Assembly (NCBI GenBank): GCA_009777435.1
Contig: WRLW01000021.1
Coordinates: forward strand, 1-13,205
Length of the DNA stretch: 13,205 nucleotides
Reading direction: 5' to 3'
Origin: Oscillospiraceae bacterium
GTDB lineage: Bacteria; Bacillota; Clostridia; Oscillospirales; UBA929
Position 1 is the stretch's first letter, and each line of letters begins with the position of its first letter. This document shows positions 12,584-13,205 of the stretch, piece after piece. The position numbers were made by a program, and so were the translations under genes. The notes under the pieces are model-generated. The model ran no database searches. It was not told the origin of the DNA and was given only the letters and a program-made list of their open reading frames with translations.

Positions 12584-13205
12584 TTGGACGACAGGCTTTT
12601 CAGTCAAACTATCGGGCTGTTCAAGGAATTCAAAGAGGTTGACGCCATCGTTCTCGGCGGGTCGAGGGCTTCCGGCAGGCACGACCCGGACTCGGATTAC
12701 GACGTATATGTCTATCTAAGCGGCGATTTAAGCGCGGAGACCAGAAGAACCGCCCTGAGCCAAACCTGCGGCTATATGGAAATCAATAATACCTATTGGG
12801 AAGCCGAGGACGACTGCGTTCTTAATAACGGCATCCCCTTTGAGGTCATCTACAGGAGCATAGAGGATACCCGCCAAAGCCTGCGGAACACTTTAGAGAA
12901 GCATATCGCGTGGTGCGGATACACGACCTGTATCTGCCATAACGTTTTCAGCTCAAAAATTCTGCACGACCCCAAAGGGCTGTACGGCGGCATGGTCGAA
13001 CGGTTCTCAATGCCGTACCCCGAGCCGCTGAGACAAAATATCATTTCCAAAAACAGGGAGCTTTTGGACGGCAAAATGCCGTCGTACTCAGGCCAGATCC
13101 AAAAAGCCGTGAAGCGCGGCGACGCCGTAGGCGTCAATCACCGGCTCGCGGAGTTTTTGTCAAGCTATTTTGACATTTTGTTTGCCCTGAACAGGGTGTT
13201 CCATC
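12584..13205 (+). CDS. Nucleotidyltransferase-fold protein with DUF4037-like C-terminal part, truncated by the window edge
   Basis: The frame is open from TTG 12584 to the end of the window, giving 207 residues without a stop. The N-terminal part has the nucleotidyltransferase signature LGGSRASG (24-31) followed by DPDSDYDVYVY (34-44), where Asp38 and Asp40 would bind metal. The rest, with FEVIYRSIEDT, the HIAWCGYTTCICHN region and the helical tail NHRLAEFLSSYFDILFALNRVFH, resembles DUF4037 proteins, which are often fused to such domains. The substrate is not known; the fold is shared with antibiotic adenylyltransferases and toxin-antitoxin MNT proteins. The TTG start is favoured because AGGAAAGG lies about 11 bases upstream and no ATG or GTG is available in frame nearby. 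It has its own promoter and lies outside the element. Confidence 0.78.
   Translation, partial: MDDRLFSQTIGLFKEFKEVDAIVLGGSRASGRHDPDSDYDVYVYLSGDLSAETRRTALSQTCGYMEINNTYWEAEDDCVLNNGIPFEVIYRSIEDTRQSLRNTLEKHIAWCGYTTCICHNVFSSKILHDPKGLYGGMVERFSMPYPEPLRQNIISKNRELLDGKMPSYSGQIQKAVKRGDAVGVNHRLAEFLSSYFDILFALNRVFH

Noticed and set aside
12453..12719. Plus-strand frame of 88 codons at the end of feoB
   Set aside because: It overlaps the feoB 3' end and the nucleotidyltransferase gene in another frame. The real gene from 12584 is open to the window edge.
1..13205. CRISPR arrays, tRNA or rRNA genes
   Set aside because: No regularly spaced repeats, and no tRNA- or rRNA-like conserved segments were seen on either strand.

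Overview
The window looks like chromosomal DNA of a moderately GC-rich member of the Clostridia (Bacillota). This is inferred from strong GGAGG ribosome-binding sites, frequent GTG/TTG starts, an ECF-type S component, a CheC/CheD pair and a DUF1273-type SLOG gene. The species cannot be told from the sequence.

Layout. Positions 1-1727 hold the end of an M3-family oligoendopeptidase and a complete glyA. Positions 1750-2579 are an AT-rich islet with a SLOG (YpsA/DUF1273-like) gene and a divergent small XRE-type regulator. Positions 2679-4803 are on the minus strand: an rsmE plus membrane-protein operon, and an ECF-S-like membrane protein. From 4935 the plus strand carries feoA and the first part of feoB.

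The main discovery is that feoB is split. Its 5' part (5177-6433) stops inside the conserved first gate motif. The missing 3' part resumes in the same frame and orientation at 11666 and ends at 12511. Between them lies a 5,232-bp element with a large serine recombinase at its right end. Joining the element's two ends rebuilds a 14-bp perfect inverted repeat around a non-palindromic TG, which is what a serine-integrase attP should look like. Joining the two host flanks at the same TG restores an uninterrupted FeoB of about 700 residues with the motif ...MCMGFGCN... intact. The element can therefore be delimited to the base, and precise excision would repair the ferrous iron transporter.

The cargo is unusual. 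It comprises a single-domain hemerythrin with all seven iron ligands, a PutP-type Na+/proline symporter, a CheC-family protein in which both phosphatase asparagines are replaced, a CheD deamidase with its triad intact, and a 60-residue protein just upstream of the recombinase. I see no phage structural, replication, conjugation or transposase genes. The element resembles an intervening sequence that carries sensory and physiological cargo more than a phage remnant. Whether excision is programmed (for example by iron or oxygen) is inference.

Right of feoB, a strong promoter precedes a nucleotidyltransferase/DUF4037-like gene that runs off the window.
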